NCBI GenBank assembly: GCA_002490775.1
Contig: DKUR01000104.1
Coordinates: 1-6,963, forward strand
Direction of reading: 5' to 3'
From: Lachnospiraceae bacterium UBA7199
Lineage (GTDB): Bacteria; Bacillota; Clostridia; Lachnospirales; Lachnospiraceae
Length of the DNA: 6,963 nt
Shown here: piece after piece, positions 5,166 through 6,963 of the stretch
Layout of the letters: every line of letters starts with the position of its first letter
Numbering within the stretch: the first letter of the stretch is position 1
The notes under the pieces: generated by a model
Database searches by the model: none
Told to the model about the DNA's origin: nothing
What the model saw: the letters and a program-made list of their open reading frames with translations, nothing else
Program-made: the position numbers and the translations under genes

Positions 5166-6963
5166 TCATTTTGAGGCAAGCGTAAACCGGCCCACAAGCT
5201 CCTTCATACTGGCAGCTTCGGCAGAAAGCTGCTCACTTGCCGCTGCGCTTTCCTCTGCAGTAGCGCTGTTATTCTGCACAACCGCCGCAATCTGATTAAT
5301 GCCCTCTGAAACCTGCTCAACCGACTCTGACTGTTCATTGGATACGATTGCAATATGGTCGATAGCCTCAACCACAGACTGGATACTTGTTACGACATCA
5401 TGCAGGACATCTGCCGTATTTTGGGCAATTTCTGTACCGATATGTACTGCGTCCGTAGAATTTGCAATAAGGTCCGATGTATTTTTAGCTGCCTCTGCAG
5501 ATTTACCGGCCAAATTACGGACTTCCTCGGCCACAACTGCAAATCCTTTTCCTGCACTGCCTGCCCTGGCTGCTTCCACTGCCGCATTCAGGGCGAGTAT
5601 ATTTGTCTGGAATGCAATATCGTCTATAGTCTTAAGAATCTTTGCAATCTGCCCGGAACTGGTCTGAATCCTTTCCATAGCTTCTACCAGGTTCTGCATC
5701 TTCTGATTACACAACAAAACTTCTTCGCCAGCCTGATGTGTCTGACTTCTGACATTCAGCGCCCCGTCCGCCGTATCCTTCACCTCCTCGGAAATCATGC
5801 TGATCCGAGATGCCAATTCCTGTACTGAGCTGGCCTGTTCTGTAGTCCCCTGGCTAAGCATCTGTGCGCTTACGGACAACTGTTCGCTGGCATTGGCCAC
5901 CTCCCCTGCAGAATAGTTAACCTGACGCATGGCATTACTCAGCTCAGTCTTCATATTGCGCATGGAAAGTAAAATATCCTGAAAGCTGCCAACGTATACG
6001 TCTTCATGCTTTGTATGAACATCCAGATTCTGATTTGCCATTTCATTAAGAAGATAACTGATATCGTTGATGACGGTACGCAGTCCCACTACCAGAGCCT
6101 CCGTAGATCTGACAAGCATACCCGTTTCATCCTTATTTGTAATTCTGGGCATCGGTGTATCCAAATCGCCTTCTACAAGCAGCTTCATCCGATTAACACA
6201 GGCTTTCATCGGTTTGCCTATATTAATAGCCAGCATCAATGCAACAATAATGGAAAGCAGTATGGAAATCGCAATCACCCCTATATTAATCACCATCGCG
6301 TCCCTCGTAGATTCCAGATAGTTGATCTGCGGGACAGTCACTGCAATGCTCCAGCCGTCCGTACCCGGCACAGGTGCATAGGCCGCAAACATTTTATCCT
6401 CTCCGATTATATAGCCTCCAAATCCATTTTCTCCCTGGCGCATCCGCGCATGAATCGCCGCCAGCTCCTGCAGCCCGGAGTCGTTCTGCGCTTCCGCTTC
6501 TATGTTTTGGACAGTAATTGTATCAAGGGTAATATCAGCAATCGTGTCGCCGGACTTATTAATCATGTAAGCCCTGCTGTTTTCACCAATCTGAATGGCT
6601 GACACAATATCATTCAAAAAGGTTTCATGTGGGACAAAATATACAACGCCGACAATGGATTTTCCATAGTTTCCCTCGGAATATAAAGGTGCCGCAACCA
6701 TAATAGACAATTCTCCTGTAATTTTGCTGATCAGCGGCTCAGATACAAAAACATTTCCCTGCATTGCCTGCCTTACATATTCACGGTCTGAGTAATCCTT
6801 TCCGTCAAAAATACTGATACCATCCGTACCAATAATATTCCCCCGCTGGAAGCCATGCATGGAAACGCGCCCGTCTATGATCGCCTTTTTTTCTTCCACC
6901 GGCACTTCCGGATCGGACAACTGCGGAATACATCCCACCTCCATAACAACATTCTTATATATT
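5166..6963 (-). CDS. Methyl-accepting chemotaxis protein, 5' end outside the window
   Basis: The frame stays open to the window edge, so the N-terminus with the first membrane helix and part of the sensor is missing; an internal ATG at 6944 is not a credible start. Counting from that Met: the rest of a dCache-type extracellular sensor (about 1-205; YSDREYVRQAMQG at 51-63 and the AYAPVPGTDGWSI turn at 188-200 are typical), the second transmembrane helix (about 218-240), a HAMP domain (about 241-293), a second HAMP-like segment (about 294-345), and the cytoplasmic coiled-coil signalling domain (346-592). The CheA/CheW-binding tip at about 440-478 is strongly conserved (IAFQTNILALNAAVEAARAG, then GKGFAVVAEEVRNLA). 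The C-terminus lacks a CheR-tethering pentapeptide. It binds an unknown extracellular ligand and controls the CheA kinase. The stop TGA is at 5166-5168. Confidence 0.95.
   Translation of the reverse strand, partial: IYKNVVMEVGCIPQLSDPEVPVEEKKAIIDGRVSMHGFQRGNIIGTDGISIFDGKDYSDREYVRQAMQGNVFVSEPLISKITGELSIMVAAPLYSEGNYGKSIVGVVYFVPHETFLNDIVSAIQIGENSRAYMINKSGDTIADITLDTITVQNIEAEAQNDSGLQELAAIHARMRQGENGFGGYIIGEDKMFAAYAPVPGTDGWSIAVTVPQINYLESTRDAMVINIGVIAISILLSIIVALMLAINIGKPMKACVNRMKLLVEGDLDTPMPRITNKDETGMLVRSTEALVVGLRTVINDISYLLNEMANQNLDVHTKHEDVYVGSFQDILLSMRNMKTELSNAMRQVNYSAGEVANASEQLSVSAQMLSQGTTEQASSVQELASRISMISEEVKDTADGALNVRSQTHQAGEEVLLCNQKMQNLVEAMERIQTSSGQIAKILKTIDDIAFQTNILALNAAVEAARAGSAGKGFAVVAEEVRNLAGKSAEAAKNTSDLIANSTDAVHIGTEIAQNTADVLHDVVTSIQSVVEAIDHIAIVSNEQSESVEQVSEGINQIAAVVQNNSATAEESAAASEQLSAEAASMKELVGRFTLASK

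Noticed and set aside
5299..5828. Two long plus-strand open frames (5299-5667 and 5355-5828) opposite the chemotaxis receptor.
   Set aside because: They mirror the highly conserved signalling tip of the receptor, have no ribosome site or recognisable domain, and their composition is the reverse reading of Ala/Glu-rich coiled coil.
6006..6602. A 198-codon plus-strand open frame opposite the receptor sensor domain.
   Set aside because: It is antisense to a clear HAMP, transmembrane and dCache sequence and shows no family features or upstream ribosome site.
1..6963. Searched for CRISPR arrays, tRNA or rRNA genes, insertion sequences, and attachment sites.
   Set aside because: No spaced identical repeats, cloverleaf, rRNA-like stretch, transposase, or integrase-associated repeats were seen.

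Overview
The window looks like chromosomal DNA of a Gram-positive, spore-forming anaerobe, most likely a Lachnospiraceae/Clostridia member. The evidence is an AT-leaning composition, consensus SigA-type promoters, strong GGAGG-type ribosome sites, a SleC-like spore cortex-lytic protein, a DUF5722 secreted protein, and an SPFH plus ribbon-helix-helix gene pair of a kind I associate with Clostridia. The species cannot be named from this sequence.

Layout. Positions 1-1126 hold a rightward two-gene operon: a MarR-family regulator followed by a small flavodoxin-like protein. Its promoter is a perfect SigA consensus (TTGACA, 17 bp, TATAAT). A perfect 17-bp inverted repeat is built into it: one arm is exactly the spacer between -35 and -10, and the other starts at the predicted transcription start. 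A hairpin terminator at 1169-1218 separates this operon from everything to its right, which is all on the minus strand.

Reading the minus strand in transcription order (high to low coordinates): a 5'-truncated methyl-accepting chemotaxis protein (5166-6963, running off the window edge); a SleC-like protein that stops at the beginning of its catalytic domain (4313-4999); an SPFH/Band 7 membrane protein translationally coupled to a 67-residue ribbon-helix-helix regulator (3186-4223 and 2983-3186, TAATG overlap); and a secreted DUF5722 protein with a glycoside-hydrolase-like barrel (1243-2895).

How the parts work together. Two regulatory circuits can be read from the DNA. The MarR protein very probably represses its own operon, and perhaps a leftward gene outside the window. 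The ribbon-helix-helix protein is the natural candidate to bind three TGATAT boxes, spaced exactly 11 bp apart, that cover the SPFH promoter. This would be a compact self-regulated membrane-protein module. The DUF5722 gene has its own promoter overlapping the end of the regulator gene. The SleC-like gene carries a 39-bp inverted repeat whose proximal arm contains its ribosome site, and a possible SigK-type promoter runs through the same repeat. The most unusual items are the SPFH/RHH module with its phased operator, the MarR promoter design, and the truncated cortex-lytic gene.
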